A stretch of DNA of 16,237 nt, taken from an uncultured Prevotella sp. Its GTDB lineage: Bacteria; Bacteroidota; Bacteroidia; Bacteroidales; Bacteroidaceae. The notes beneath the pieces are model-generated. The model was not told the origin of the DNA. It saw only the letters and a program-made list of their open reading frames with translations, and ran no database searches. Numbering within the stretch: position 1 is the stretch's first letter; every line of letters begins with the position of its first letter. The position numbers and the translations under genes were made by a program. The stretch is from the NCBI GenBank assembly GCA_900548745.1, contig URLQ01000057.1:1-16237 (forward strand). The letters are read 5' to 3'. Below are positions 1 through 7,537 of the stretch, in pieces.

Positions 1-836
1 ATGTCGAATGTCAGGGAATTGCCGAACGGAGTCCTGCGAATTGTTTCATAGCCGTATTTCTTATAGAGTGCAGGCAGGTCGAGTGGCAGCAGAGCCTTCT
101 CGCCGGGCTTTATGCCGTCTTCATAGTCCGTGGCATCGGCTGTACTCTCGGTATAGGAATCCTCGGGATAGAGTGTCTGCCATTTGCTTGAGAGATATTT
201 TGCGGCATGCTTCTCCTTGTTGAAGCTTACCACCCATTCCGGCAGCTTGTCCATGTAGTAAGAGCTCGTGACGAAGTTGCCCGTCTGGTCGTCAAACCAG
301 AAAGCCCCGTCGGGGTTCTGTCCGGCAGGCAGTATGGAGGCACGGTCTTTCTGCGACACTCCCACCACCTTTGAGCGTCCGTTAGTGGCAAGCTTCATCT
401 CGTCGCCGATGGTCGTCACCCACAGGTTACAGGGCGACATCTGTGCCGACTTGGCTGTAGTGCCTACGGGACGCACGGATGGGTCGTCGGTGCAGTATAC
501 CTTCTTGCCGTCCTTATAGAAATTGTTGCCGGCAATGCCGTGTATGGTCGGCACGCTGCCCGTATAGATGCAGGTGTGTCCGATTGCCGTAACCGACGGG
601 ATATATGGCAGACGGGTGTTCTCGCACGAGTAGCCTTCCGTGAGGAGTCGCTTTAACCCTCCCTCGGTGTAGCGTTGCTGATAGCGATTGAGGTAGTCCC
701 ATCGCATCTGGTCTATCACTATGCCCACCACAAGTCGTGGGCGTTGGAATGTCATCGAAGCGGACTTGCCGCCCTGTGCCTGTATGCCGCAGCACGACAG
801 GAACAAAGCAGCAAGTACTGTTGTTGTCTTTTTCAT
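1..836 (-). CDS. PafA-type alkaline phosphatase (3' part beyond window)
   Basis: The first 278 codons are visible; the C-terminal part lies outside the left edge. The product starts with a signal peptide (residues 1-20, cleavage probably after GIQA), so it should act in the periplasm or at the surface. The core is that of the alkaline phosphatase/nucleotide pyrophosphatase superfamily: metal-binding Asp42 in IVIDQMRWDYL, a nucleophile loop PSVTAIGHT with Thr83 as the likely nucleophile, Asn104 in HGIAGNNFY, and a Lys163-Asp-Arg165 motif. Thr nucleophile plus Asn and KxR is the signature of the PafA phosphomonoesterases (Thr79, Asn100, Lys162, Arg164 in the Elizabethkingia enzyme), so hydrolysis of phosphomonoesters to free phosphate is expected. 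It is the last visible gene of the minus-strand operon, 141 bases after the beta-helix lipoprotein gene. That gap holds an 8-bp inverted repeat (TATCTGTT, 871-878; AACAGATA, 905-912) of unknown role. The family call is firm; the exact substrate is not known. Confidence 0.9.
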   Translation of the reverse strand, partial: MKKTTTVLAALFLSCCGIQAQGGKSASMTFQRPRLVVGIVIDQMRWDYLNRYQQRYTEGGLKRLLTEGYSCENTRLPYIPSVTAIGHTCIYTGSVPTIHGIAGNNFYKDGKKVYCTDDPSVRPVGTTAKSAQMSPCNLWVTTIGDEMKLATNGRSKVVGVSQKDRASILPAGQNPDGAFWFDDQTGNFVTSSYYMDKLPEWVVSFNKEKHAAKYLSSKWQTLYPEDSYTESTADATDYEDGIKPGEKALLPLDLPALYKKYGYETIRRTPFGNSLTFD

Positions 837-977
837 TATCAATCTGTTGTTCTTTTTATATTCAGCTCTTTATCTGTTAACCCTGACCTTTATCTTTTAT
901 TGTCAACAGATAACGTATCAGATATACTTACCTTATTTATATATAGTCAGAATTCTGGATCTTACATCCTAAAGCCA

Positions 978-2363
978 TTACATCCACGCTCCGAACCTGG
1001 CGTTTGGCAGAGGGGCGGTGAAGTAGTAGTTGATGTCGTCGTTGGCATCGAAGAAGTTCACCTTCTTCATTCCGAAAAAAGGAATACCGTTGGGGAAGAG
1101 ACGCACGAAGTCGGTCACACCGCCCGAGAGAGCTGGACTGCCATTCAGGAAATGGAAGTTCCAGCTCTTGTCGAATGGCAGCGGAGCACCCTTTTCCAGA
1201 TAGTCCACCTCGCAGTTGATGTTCATGATGTCGCTCTGACGGAAATTCTTGAAGAGCGGATTGAACTGACCGGCTACGCTGCTTCTGATGTCGGTGTTGA
1301 ACCATATTCCGAGCGAAGCACCTTCTGCCATCTGCTCAACACCCTTGTCGGTGGAAGCATAATAGAAGTTAGGTGTCAGTCGGCTGTGCTCCATATCAGC
1401 ACCGTCCTGCTTAGGCTGTTTCAGTCCATAGCGTGAGTCATAGACGAGATTGTTCACAAAGACAGGCTTTGCAGCCTTCTCCACCCATACAGAGCCGCCC
1501 TTCTTGTTCTTGGCACGTCGCCATCCGCAGTCAACCACAGTATTGTTGTATACGGTCATCTCCGTGAGTGGGATGACCTCGCTGTTGCCGGCATTGGAGA
1601 GTTTGAAGGCATTGGTGCAGGCGTTATAGATAATGTTGTTGGCTATGTCGAGCTTGCATCCTGCCTTCACGTTTATAGCCTCGCCACCGTCAGCGGCATT
1701 GCCCGAGTCGGCAAATATGTTGTTGATGATTACTCCGTTACCACCAGTGAAATAAGTCTGGTCGTTATAGTTGTCGTGGAGGAAGCTATTTGCCATTACG
1801 AACTTACCGTTCACGTTGCAGAAGTGGAAGGCAGGCACACCGCCGTCGATTGTGGTCTTGAAGAGTTTGTTCTGGAAGGAAGCCGACGACTCGGTAGGTG
1901 TGGCTCCGGCGTAAGCTATTTCAACATGGTTGAGCACCACTTCCTCGGAGTTGTAACCGCAGATGATGCCGCCCCAGTCTGCAGGCTTCTTTGTGTCGGA
2001 GGTGAAAGTGACGGGCTTCTCCGCCGTTCCCATGCAATAGAGGTTTCCAAGAACGACTATTTCCACTGGCACCTGAACTCCCGACTTGCAAGTGACTGTC
2101 ACGCCCGGCTCGATATAGAGCGAGGTGCCAACGGGTATCTCCACGCTCTCCGCCAGGGTGGTGTCCTTGGTCCAAACGAGTGAGCCTACGGGGTATTCTG
2201 CCACTGTCGTTTTGAGGATTTCGGTGGAACCCTGGTTCTGGTTGTTGTCATTGCCGTTGCTCACATAGTCGTATGGGTTGATGTTGTCGTTCTCGCAAGA
2301 TACGGAGAACATTGTTGTTGCCGCCATCAGCAGCACGCTGTATATTACTTTAGACTTTAACAT
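978..2363 (-). CDS. right-handed parallel beta-helix lipoprotein
   Basis: A 461-residue lipoprotein. The leader ends in SVSC (lipid Cys23) and is followed by acidic residues (ENDN), in line with a Bacteroidota surface-export signal. After a low-complexity Asn/Gln linker (about 30-45), the middle of the protein (about 70-330) has repeated short strands such as SLYIEPGVTVTC, VEIVVLGNLYC, VVLNHVEIAYAG, GVIINNIFADSG and MTVYNNTVVDCG. These are typical coils of a right-handed beta-helix (pectate-lyase/NosD-like fold). No catalytic residues can be assigned. It lies 70 bases downstream of the TonB receptor gene and upstream of an alkaline phosphatase gene on the same strand. Inference: it is a surface substrate-binding or polymer-degrading accessory of the receptor, taking the place of a SusD. 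There is no SusD-like helical protein here. The fold is clear, the function is not. Confidence 0.8.
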   Translation of the reverse strand: MLKSKVIYSVLLMAATTMFSVSCENDNINPYDYVSNGNDNNQNQGSTEILKTTVAEYPVGSLVWTKDTTLAESVEIPVGTSLYIEPGVTVTCKSGVQVPVEIVVLGNLYCMGTAEKPVTFTSDTKKPADWGGIICGYNSEEVVLNHVEIAYAGATPTESSASFQNKLFKTTIDGGVPAFHFCNVNGKFVMANSFLHDNYNDQTYFTGGNGVIINNIFADSGNAADGGEAINVKAGCKLDIANNIIYNACTNAFKLSNAGNSEVIPLTEMTVYNNTVVDCGWRRAKNKKGGSVWVEKAAKPVFVNNLVYDSRYGLKQPKQDGADMEHSRLTPNFYYASTDKGVEQMAEGASLGIWFNTDIRSSVAGQFNPLFKNFRQSDIMNINCEVDYLEKGAPLPFDKSWNFHFLNGSPALSGGVTDFVRLFPNGIPFFGMKKVNFFDANDDINYYFTAPLPNARFGAWM

Positions 2364-2433
2364 TTTTACTTTTTTCTTTTATGAATTACTGATATAGGCG
2401 TAAGCCTGATTTAAACACTTTACAGACAGAACA

Positions 2434-5235
2434 TTACAATTTATATCTTACACCAAGCAGGAATGTCCTTCCATAGCGGTATGTTCCCACGATGGTTTTG
2501 TTCTTTTTTTGTCCCTCGTATTCCAGATTGTCCGGATTCACCGTCTTCAGGTATCTCTCGCGCTTGGCGTCGAGCAGGTTGTTCGCCTTGAAGAAGATGG
2601 AAATTCCGTTCTGGAACTTCTTCTCCGCACTGAGGTCAAGTCCGAACATCGCCTTGTCCCATTGGTCGGCATCCTTGAATGGCGACACGAGGGCAAGTTT
2701 CGGTCCTGTGTATGAAGCGGCAAGCTGTCCGTTCCATCCGTGTTCGGTGTCCTTGTAGAGCAGGGAGATGTTGGCTGTATGCGGAGCCTGGTTGACGAGC
2801 GGACGGGTCTGTGTCACACCGGTCTTGTATTCTGCGCTGCCTTCCTTATACTCGCGTTTCGAGGTGGTGATGCGAGAGTAGGTGTATGTGTAGTTTGCCT
2901 TTACTCCAAAGTGGCGGATGTATTTTATCACGTCTATCTCGAAGCCCATGTTCTTGGCGTTGCCAAGATTGTCGGGCATGTAGTAGGCATCCGTTCCGGC
3001 TCCGATCTTTCCGTCGGAAGTCACGAAGACCTGTTCGATAGGGTCTTTCAGATACTTATAGAACACGCCGGCAAGAATCTGTTCCGTCTTGCTCGGGAAC
3101 CACTCCCAGCGCAGGTCGATGTTGTCGATGCGTGCCCGTTTCAGGTTAGGGTTTCCTTTCTCCTGATACTCCTCGCCCTGAATCTGATAAGGCACAATCT
3201 CGTAGAAGCCCGGACGGTTGATGCTGCGGTAGTAGGAGAGGCGCACGTTCATCTTTTGGGTAGGTGTCCACTTTACCGAAGCCGACGGCAGGTAGTCCCA
3301 GTAGCTCTGCTCGCCCACCTGTCCAATGTTGCGGAAATGCTGGAGCATGGTATAAATCTGATTGGTGTGCTCTGCACGGAAACCGGCGTTGAGTTCTCCT
3401 AACTTACTCTTCAGCGTTACCATGGCATAGGCTCCGCCGATGTGCTCCTTGGAGTCGTAGTTCAGTTGTGAGGCCTGCGAATAGGGGGTCTTGCATACCC
3501 AGTCGATGTTGGCGAACTGCTCGTATCCGTTGCCGTCGAGTGTCTGCGAGATGTCGACAGGATTGAAGATGTAGGAGTAGAATCTGTTGCTGCGCTCCTT
3601 GCGTCGGTACTGTGCTCCTGCCTTCCAAAGAGCATCCATGCCGTTACTGAAGTGGGTGTTGTAAGAGAGGTTTATGTAGCCTGCCCAGTCGGTGTCCTTG
3701 TTGTGCTGGAAGCGGCGCTCTGAGGACTTGGGCAGTGTCTTCGTGATGTTCTTGTCTTCATCCCAGATAGAACCTGAAACGGCGTCGCCTTCACCGTCGG
3801 CAGAACAGCTCACGGTGTTTGTCAGCGAGACGTATGTTCTGTCGGGGTCTTCCTCCTTTGCCTGTGAGAAGATGCCCGACCAGTCAAGGGTGAGATCTTT
3901 CGTCAGACTGTGTGTTCCCTTCAGGTTGGTGGCGAAGATGCTCTGTGTGGTTGATGTGGAGCGCACCTCGTCGTCCTGGGTGTAGGAGTCAGCAGAGATG
4001 TATTCCGTGCTTATGCCGTTGTTGTATCTTACGCCTTTGGAGTTGGAGTGTACAAACATGTTGTACCATTCCAGCTTGTGTCCCGGCAACGTGAGGTCTA
4101 TCTTGGCGTGAGCACCGGCTGTGAGGTCGTGGATGCTGTAGTAGCGGTGGTGCAGACTGGAGATGTACATTGCTTGTTCTCCCGAAGCCATCTTCACGGA
4201 GTTGTATGTTCGTTCCGTGCCACGGAAAGTGTTCTGCATGCTTCCTGCAAGAATCACTCCTATACGGTCGTTCCAGAAACGGTTGCCAATACTCAGTCCG
4301 CCGATGAAGTTGGGGGCAGGAGAGGAGTGGCGTTCCAAGCGTACAGGACCGTTCTTGAAGTCTTCCATCGTGGCTTTGTAGGCAGGACCGAATGCTTCAT
4401 ACGGTGATTTGCGGGTATAGTCGGAACGGTCGCTCGTGAGATAGTCTCTGCCGTTCTTCCAGAAATAGTCGGTTGCTCCGATGGCTGCGTTAGCCTGAAG
4501 CTCGAAACGCGACGGTGCATTCTTCATGACCATATTGACAACACCTCCGGCTGCATCGCCTTCCATGTCGGCAGTTAGCGACTTCGACACCACGAGGCGG
4601 TCCATAAGGTCGGAAGGGAATATGTTGAGTGGTATGTAGCGGTTCTTGTCGTCAGGACTTGGTATCTTCACTCCATTAACGAGAGTGTAGTTGTAGCGCT
4701 TGTCCATGCCTCGGAGGATGGCGTATGAAGCCTCTCCTGATGCGTCGCGTTCCATTGTCACTCCAGATACGCGCTGCAAGACACTTGCCACATTGACATC
4801 GGGCGAGAGCTGTATGCTCTGCTGACTCATCACGTTGAGCACCGTACCGGCATTCTTCTCCAGGTCGATGGCGCTACGGTCGCTGCGGTATTCGCGGTGG
4901 CCTGTCACTACCACTTCGCCCAACTGTCTTGAGTCTTCGTCCATCGGTATGTCCACTTTGTCTTTCCTTGCCACGTCCACCACAATCTCCTTCGTCTTAT
5001 ATGATATGTAGGAGATGATGAGTGTCAGCTTCCCTTTGTCGGGCAGTTCGTGCAAAGTGAATGAACCGTCGAGACCGGTCGTGGTACTGACGTCGGTCAG
5101 TTCTTTCACCCGTATCACGGTACCGATGAGCGGTTCGCCCGTCTTGTTGTCTTTTACCACGCCGTCAATGGTGTGTGCAGAGGCGGTAGTGGCATAGGCG
5201 GCAAGGAGTGCCGCGCTGAGTAGAATCTTTTTCAT
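2434..5235 (-). CDS. TonB-dependent outer-membrane receptor
   Basis: A 933-residue receptor. A signal peptide (MKKILLSAALLAAYATTASA) is followed by a carboxypeptidase-regulatory-like domain (about 22-105; GVVKDNKTGEPLIGTVIRV), the plug domain (about 120-240, with VLQRVSGVTMERD, ILRGMDKRYNYTLVNG and DAAGGVVNMV) and a 22-strand-type beta-barrel to the C-terminus (GRTFLLGVRYKL). Such receptors move scarce ligands across the outer membrane using TonB/ExbBD energy. No SusD-like gene is adjacent, so this is not a classical polysaccharide-utilisation pair. The flanking genes encode two different phosphatases, so the cargo may be a phosphorylated compound or a product of its hydrolysis; that is inference. 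It starts 57 bases after the metallophosphatase stop and is probably in the same transcript. Length and domain order are normal for the family. Confidence 0.95.
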   Translation of the reverse strand: MKKILLSAALLAAYATTASAHTIDGVVKDNKTGEPLIGTVIRVKELTDVSTTTGLDGSFTLHELPDKGKLTLIISYISYKTKEIVVDVARKDKVDIPMDEDSRQLGEVVVTGHREYRSDRSAIDLEKNAGTVLNVMSQQSIQLSPDVNVASVLQRVSGVTMERDASGEASYAILRGMDKRYNYTLVNGVKIPSPDDKNRYIPLNIFPSDLMDRLVVSKSLTADMEGDAAGGVVNMVMKNAPSRFELQANAAIGATDYFWKNGRDYLTSDRSDYTRKSPYEAFGPAYKATMEDFKNGPVRLERHSSPAPNFIGGLSIGNRFWNDRIGVILAGSMQNTFRGTERTYNSVKMASGEQAMYISSLHHRYYSIHDLTAGAHAKIDLTLPGHKLEWYNMFVHSNSKGVRYNNGISTEYISADSYTQDDEVRSTSTTQSIFATNLKGTHSLTKDLTLDWSGIFSQAKEEDPDRTYVSLTNTVSCSADGEGDAVSGSIWDEDKNITKTLPKSSERRFQHNKDTDWAGYINLSYNTHFSNGMDALWKAGAQYRRKERSNRFYSYIFNPVDISQTLDGNGYEQFANIDWVCKTPYSQASQLNYDSKEHIGGAYAMVTLKSKLGELNAGFRAEHTNQIYTMLQHFRNIGQVGEQSYWDYLPSASVKWTPTQKMNVRLSYYRSINRPGFYEIVPYQIQGEEYQEKGNPNLKRARIDNIDLRWEWFPSKTEQILAGVFYKYLKDPIEQVFVTSDGKIGAGTDAYYMPDNLGNAKNMGFEIDVIKYIRHFGVKANYTYTYSRITTSKREYKEGSAEYKTGVTQTRPLVNQAPHTANISLLYKDTEHGWNGQLAASYTGPKLALVSPFKDADQWDKAMFGLDLSAEKKFQNGISIFFKANNLLDAKRERYLKTVNPDNLEYEGQKKNKTIVGTYRYGRTFLLGVRYKL

Positions 5236-5292
5236 CTATATTATAGTTCTGTTGAATCCTTCAAACTTTCTTTTTCTGTTGTTTCTTTCTTA

Positions 5293-6345
5293 TTATTTGG
5301 TTCTTGTGATGGTGTGTATGATGTTTCCATCCTTGTCAATCATCGACATGCGCAGCTGCTTCTTGTCCACCGTAAATACAGAGAATCCGTCGGCTGAACT
5401 ACAGAATACTGTTCCGTTGATAGGCTTTACAGGACGTGCAAGCGATGAAGAGGAGTTTACGACATAGTCTATATTGTCGCCCTTCTTGCGGATATGCTGG
5501 AAGTTGTGTATGTGTCCGCAGGCATAGATTGCCACATTATTATATTTATGAAGTATCGGCAGAAGACGCTTCTGCATGTCGAGACGTTCGTTCGCCTTCT
5601 TGCCTGTTTCGGCATAGATAGGGTGGTGGCCAAGTACTATTACCCAGTCTTCCTTTGCATTCTTCAATGTAGAGTCCAACCATGATAGCTGTGCCTCCAT
5701 ATCCTGCTTGCAGGCATCGGGATAAACTTCAGAGTTCTTGCGGTAGGAATCGATGAGCGGTGTGGTGTCGAGCATTACGATGCGCACGGTGGTTCCCTTG
5801 TGGTCGAACACCTTGGTGTAATACTTTGCCGGCATCATCCAGCGTCGGCTCACCTTGCCATAGCTCATGAAAGCCTCCGTGTTGCCGCGGTATTCATGGT
5901 TTCCGCATACGGGGAACCAGTCGAGCATCAGATCGGGATGGGAATATATCAACTCGTAGTTTGTCATCCACAGCGGGTCTTGCAGCGAAGCCACACCATT
6001 AAAGTGATGTATGTCCCCCACGGCAAGCACACATTCCGGGTCTACTACATCCGCCATTCTGCCCATCAGTTCGGCAATAGGCTTCTGGTCGTAATAACCG
6101 TTGCGTCCCATGTCGTTGGTCATATAGAGCGTAATTTCTCCTTTCAGTTTTTCCCATTCCGCTGTGTTGTCGGTGGGCTGACTGGTCTTGCCTTGCCCGG
6201 TAGTGCATGTTGCTGTCTTTGTGTCGTAATACGATTCTGTAGCGTTGTGTGCCTTAAGGTTGAAACTGCTCATCAGCATCATTGCAGCCATCGACCATAC
6301 GGCGATACTGTTTCTGCTTGTTCCTCTCAATGTTTTCTTTTCCAT
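5293..6345 (-). CDS. purple acid phosphatase-like metallophosphoesterase
   Basis: A 350-residue calcineurin-fold phosphoesterase with a hydrophobic leader (about 12-32), so it is exported. The metal-site motifs appear in order: Asp78 in NDMG (the DxG form used by purple acid phosphatases, not DxH), Gly-Asp111 in GDIHHFNGV, GNHE (Asn149, His150), GHHP (His240), and GHIH (His278, His280). The spacing of GD..FNGV and GNHEYRGN resembles tartrate-resistant/purple acid phosphatase (ACP5). One point is odd: in that family the third residue after the Asp of this motif is the Tyr that coordinates ferric iron and gives the purple colour, but here it is His114. The likely reaction is release of phosphate from monoesters. 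It is the first gene of the minus-strand operon, directly after the regulated-looking promoter region at 6478-6562. The start at 6345 fits a normal leader. Confidence 0.88.
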   Translation of the reverse strand: MEKKTLRGTSRNSIAVWSMAAMMLMSSFNLKAHNATESYYDTKTATCTTGQGKTSQPTDNTAEWEKLKGEITLYMTNDMGRNGYYDQKPIAELMGRMADVVDPECVLAVGDIHHFNGVASLQDPLWMTNYELIYSHPDLMLDWFPVCGNHEYRGNTEAFMSYGKVSRRWMMPAKYYTKVFDHKGTTVRIVMLDTTPLIDSYRKNSEVYPDACKQDMEAQLSWLDSTLKNAKEDWVIVLGHHPIYAETGKKANERLDMQKRLLPILHKYNNVAIYACGHIHNFQHIRKKGDNIDYVVNSSSSLARPVKPINGTVFCSSADGFSVFTVDKKQLRMSMIDKDGNIIHTITRTK

Positions 6346-6437
6346 TCTTGACTTGTTTATTGTTCTAATGTATTTATATAATAAGGTGTCGTATATAACA
6401 TGATATTATCCTGAATATAATATGCATTACACGAAAG

Positions 6438-6478
6438 CACCCGAATCCCAGATTTGTTATGATCTGAAATTCGGGTGC
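6438..6478 (-). terminator. hairpin: probable terminator of the MBL gene or operator
   Basis: A perfect 10-bp inverted repeat, GCACCCGAAT (6438-6447) and ATTCGGGTGC (6469-6478), encloses a second 5-bp stem CAGAT/ATCTG (6450-6454, 6463-6467) with an 8-base loop. On the minus strand it lies 80 bases after the MBL-fold gene and is followed only by TTT, so it is a weak intrinsic terminator by sequence. It also directly abuts the -7 element at 6478-6485, so its right arm surrounds the expected transcription start of the phosphatase operon and could act as an operator. Confidence 0.5.
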
Positions 6479-6485
6479 AAAGTTA
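6478..6485 (-). promoter_or_regulatory. -7 promoter element (TAACTTTG) of the phosphatase/receptor operon
   Basis: On the minus strand TAACTTTG matches the Bacteroidota sigma-ABfr -7 consensus TAnnTTTG. It would give a start near 6471 and a leader of about 125 bases before the ATG at 6345. No TTTG is seen at the usual 19-21 base distance upstream, so the promoter looks activator-dependent. It is the only good -7 match I see in the 212-base gap. Confidence 0.55.
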
Positions 6486-6505
6486 AAATTTATGTATTTC
6501 AAATA

Positions 6506-6562
6506 TGTTACAGTTGTTTTTATATATGCTTAAAGCCTGTTACAATGCTATTACATGTTATA
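6506..6562 (-). promoter_or_regulatory. TGTTACA-type direct repeats, candidate PhoB-like operator
   Basis: On the plus strand the 7-mers are TGTTACA (6506-6512), TGTTACA (6538-6544), TATTACA (6549-6555) and TGTTATA (6556-6562). The second and third are 11 bases apart start to start, and the first lies 32 bases (about three turns) from the second. PhoB/OmpR-type regulators bind 7-bp direct repeats at an 11-bp period. The repeat nearest the -7 element sits where a -33 box would be. Assignment to phosphate control is inference from this geometry and from the phosphatase genes downstream. Confidence 0.4.
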
Positions 6563-7319
6563 ACGTAATGCAAGCTCCTTCCTTGTCGATACACCAGAAT
6601 GGAATGTTTTTCTCTTGGCAGAACGGTTTCATACGCCAGGCTGACTCAAAGCCACTCATTACGAAGTGCATGGGAACCAGCATGCCTACCTTGAAGCGGT
6701 CTATGAACTGTCGTGCGCCAAGTGTATATCCGTTGCCGATACGTCCGTCTATGGGGAACATTACGAGGTCGAATGTGTCGGTAATTTTACGTATGTCTTT
6801 CAGCTCGCCCAAGAAACGCTTTTCTTCATACAAAGGGTTAATACGTCCGAACTCATCGCTCTCAATCCATTCCGGGACAGGATCTTCCGCAAGGAATCGT
6901 GAATACCAGTTACAAAGATCGCCGGCATGGAATATTCGTTTCCCTTCAACCTCAACAATCCAGCTCACGCCACTATCATTGCTGCCCGTAGCAACAACTG
7001 TAATGTTTCCGTCTTTCCATACTGCTCCACGTGCCATCCATACGTCGGCATCCTCTTTCTGCGCTCTGCGGTGTTTCAATATGTCTTTAGACAATATGTA
7101 GGTATATTCAGAGAAAGGATTGTCGTCTCTCCATTCGAATATCCTCTTCGTGAAATGGTCAGGATGAAAATGGCTTGCAAACACGTATATGCGTTTGCTG
7201 CCGCTTGGGTTGACGTAGTTTTTCATCACATCAGACGGGTCAAGCCAATAGTCGAATACAAGTATACAATTATCTGTATCCAACACAAAGCCACTATGGA
7301 AAATGTATGTCAGTTTCAT
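6558..7319 (-). CDS. MBL-fold metal-dependent hydrolase (UlaG-like)
   Basis: A 253-residue cytoplasmic protein of the metallo-beta-lactamase superfamily. Visible motifs are His8 in FHSGFVLD, Asp23 in VFDYWLDP, the signature SHFHPDH (His50, His52, Asp54, His55), HAGD (131-134) as the third metal-ligand motif, Asp191 in FPIDGRIG and His218 in VPMHF. This pattern belongs to the small UlaG/Lactamase_B_3-like hydrolases, many of which act on lactones or phosphodiesters; the substrate cannot be read from the sequence. There is no signal peptide. It is the last gene of the minus-strand run that includes the pabC-like gene, with 218 bases between them. It is separated from the phosphatase operon by a hairpin and a promoter, so it is probably not part of that operon. 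The ATG at 7319 is preceded by AAGAAG, a fair ribosome site. Confidence 0.85.
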   Translation of the reverse strand: MKLTYIFHSGFVLDTDNCILVFDYWLDPSDVMKNYVNPSGSKRIYVFASHFHPDHFTKRIFEWRDDNPFSEYTYILSKDILKHRRAQKEDADVWMARGAVWKDGNITVVATGSNDSGVSWIVEVEGKRIFHAGDLCNWYSRFLAEDPVPEWIESDEFGRINPLYEEKRFLGELKDIRKITDTFDLVMFPIDGRIGNGYTLGARQFIDRFKVGMLVPMHFVMSGFESAWRMKPFCQEKNIPFWCIDKEGACITL

Positions 7320-7355
7320 AATCTTCTTTACTCCGTTATTCTTTCAGCCATCCAT

Positions 7356-7496
7356 CTATAAGCTGGATGATTTACTGTCTGGCAGATTCTGGGAACGATA
7401 GGATAATTCTTCTGCAATAGTCTGCAAAGGCAATATAAGCATAAGTATCAGCCATAATGCTTGGTTGCAGCTCATTACTTTTGTTTTTCTTTCCAT
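7356..7496 (-). CDS. possible small secreted peptide (46 residues)
   Basis: A 46-codon frame lies in the gap between the pabC-like and MBL genes. It begins MERKTKVMSCNQALW, continues with a hydrophobic core (LILMLILPLQ), then IAEE and a polar Ser-rich tail ending SSSL. This has the look of a signal peptide with a predicted cut after TIA, leaving only about 18 residues. There is no clear ribosome site and I recognise no family. It could be a true short peptide, the leftover 5' end of a decayed secreted-protein gene, or chance. Confidence 0.3.
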   Translation of the reverse strand: MERKTKVMSCNQALWLILMLILPLQTIAEELSYRSQNLPDSKSSSL

Positions 7497-7537
7497 AGTA
7501 TAAATGTTACTTTAAATAAATATGGGTTGTTAAGAGA

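Noticed and set aside
675..1436. Plus-strand open frame of 253 codons
   Set aside because: It lies antisense to the start of the alkaline phosphatase and the end of the beta-helix gene and shows no family motifs; it is a shadow of the minus-strand coding.
2740..3402. Plus-strand open frame of 220 codons
   Set aside because: It is fully antisense to the TonB receptor barrel, with repeated Val/His/Gly composition typical of shadow frames.
978..5235. Classical SusC/SusD polysaccharide-utilisation locus
   Set aside because: The receptor has no SusD-like partner and no glycoside hydrolase nearby; the neighbours are phosphatases.
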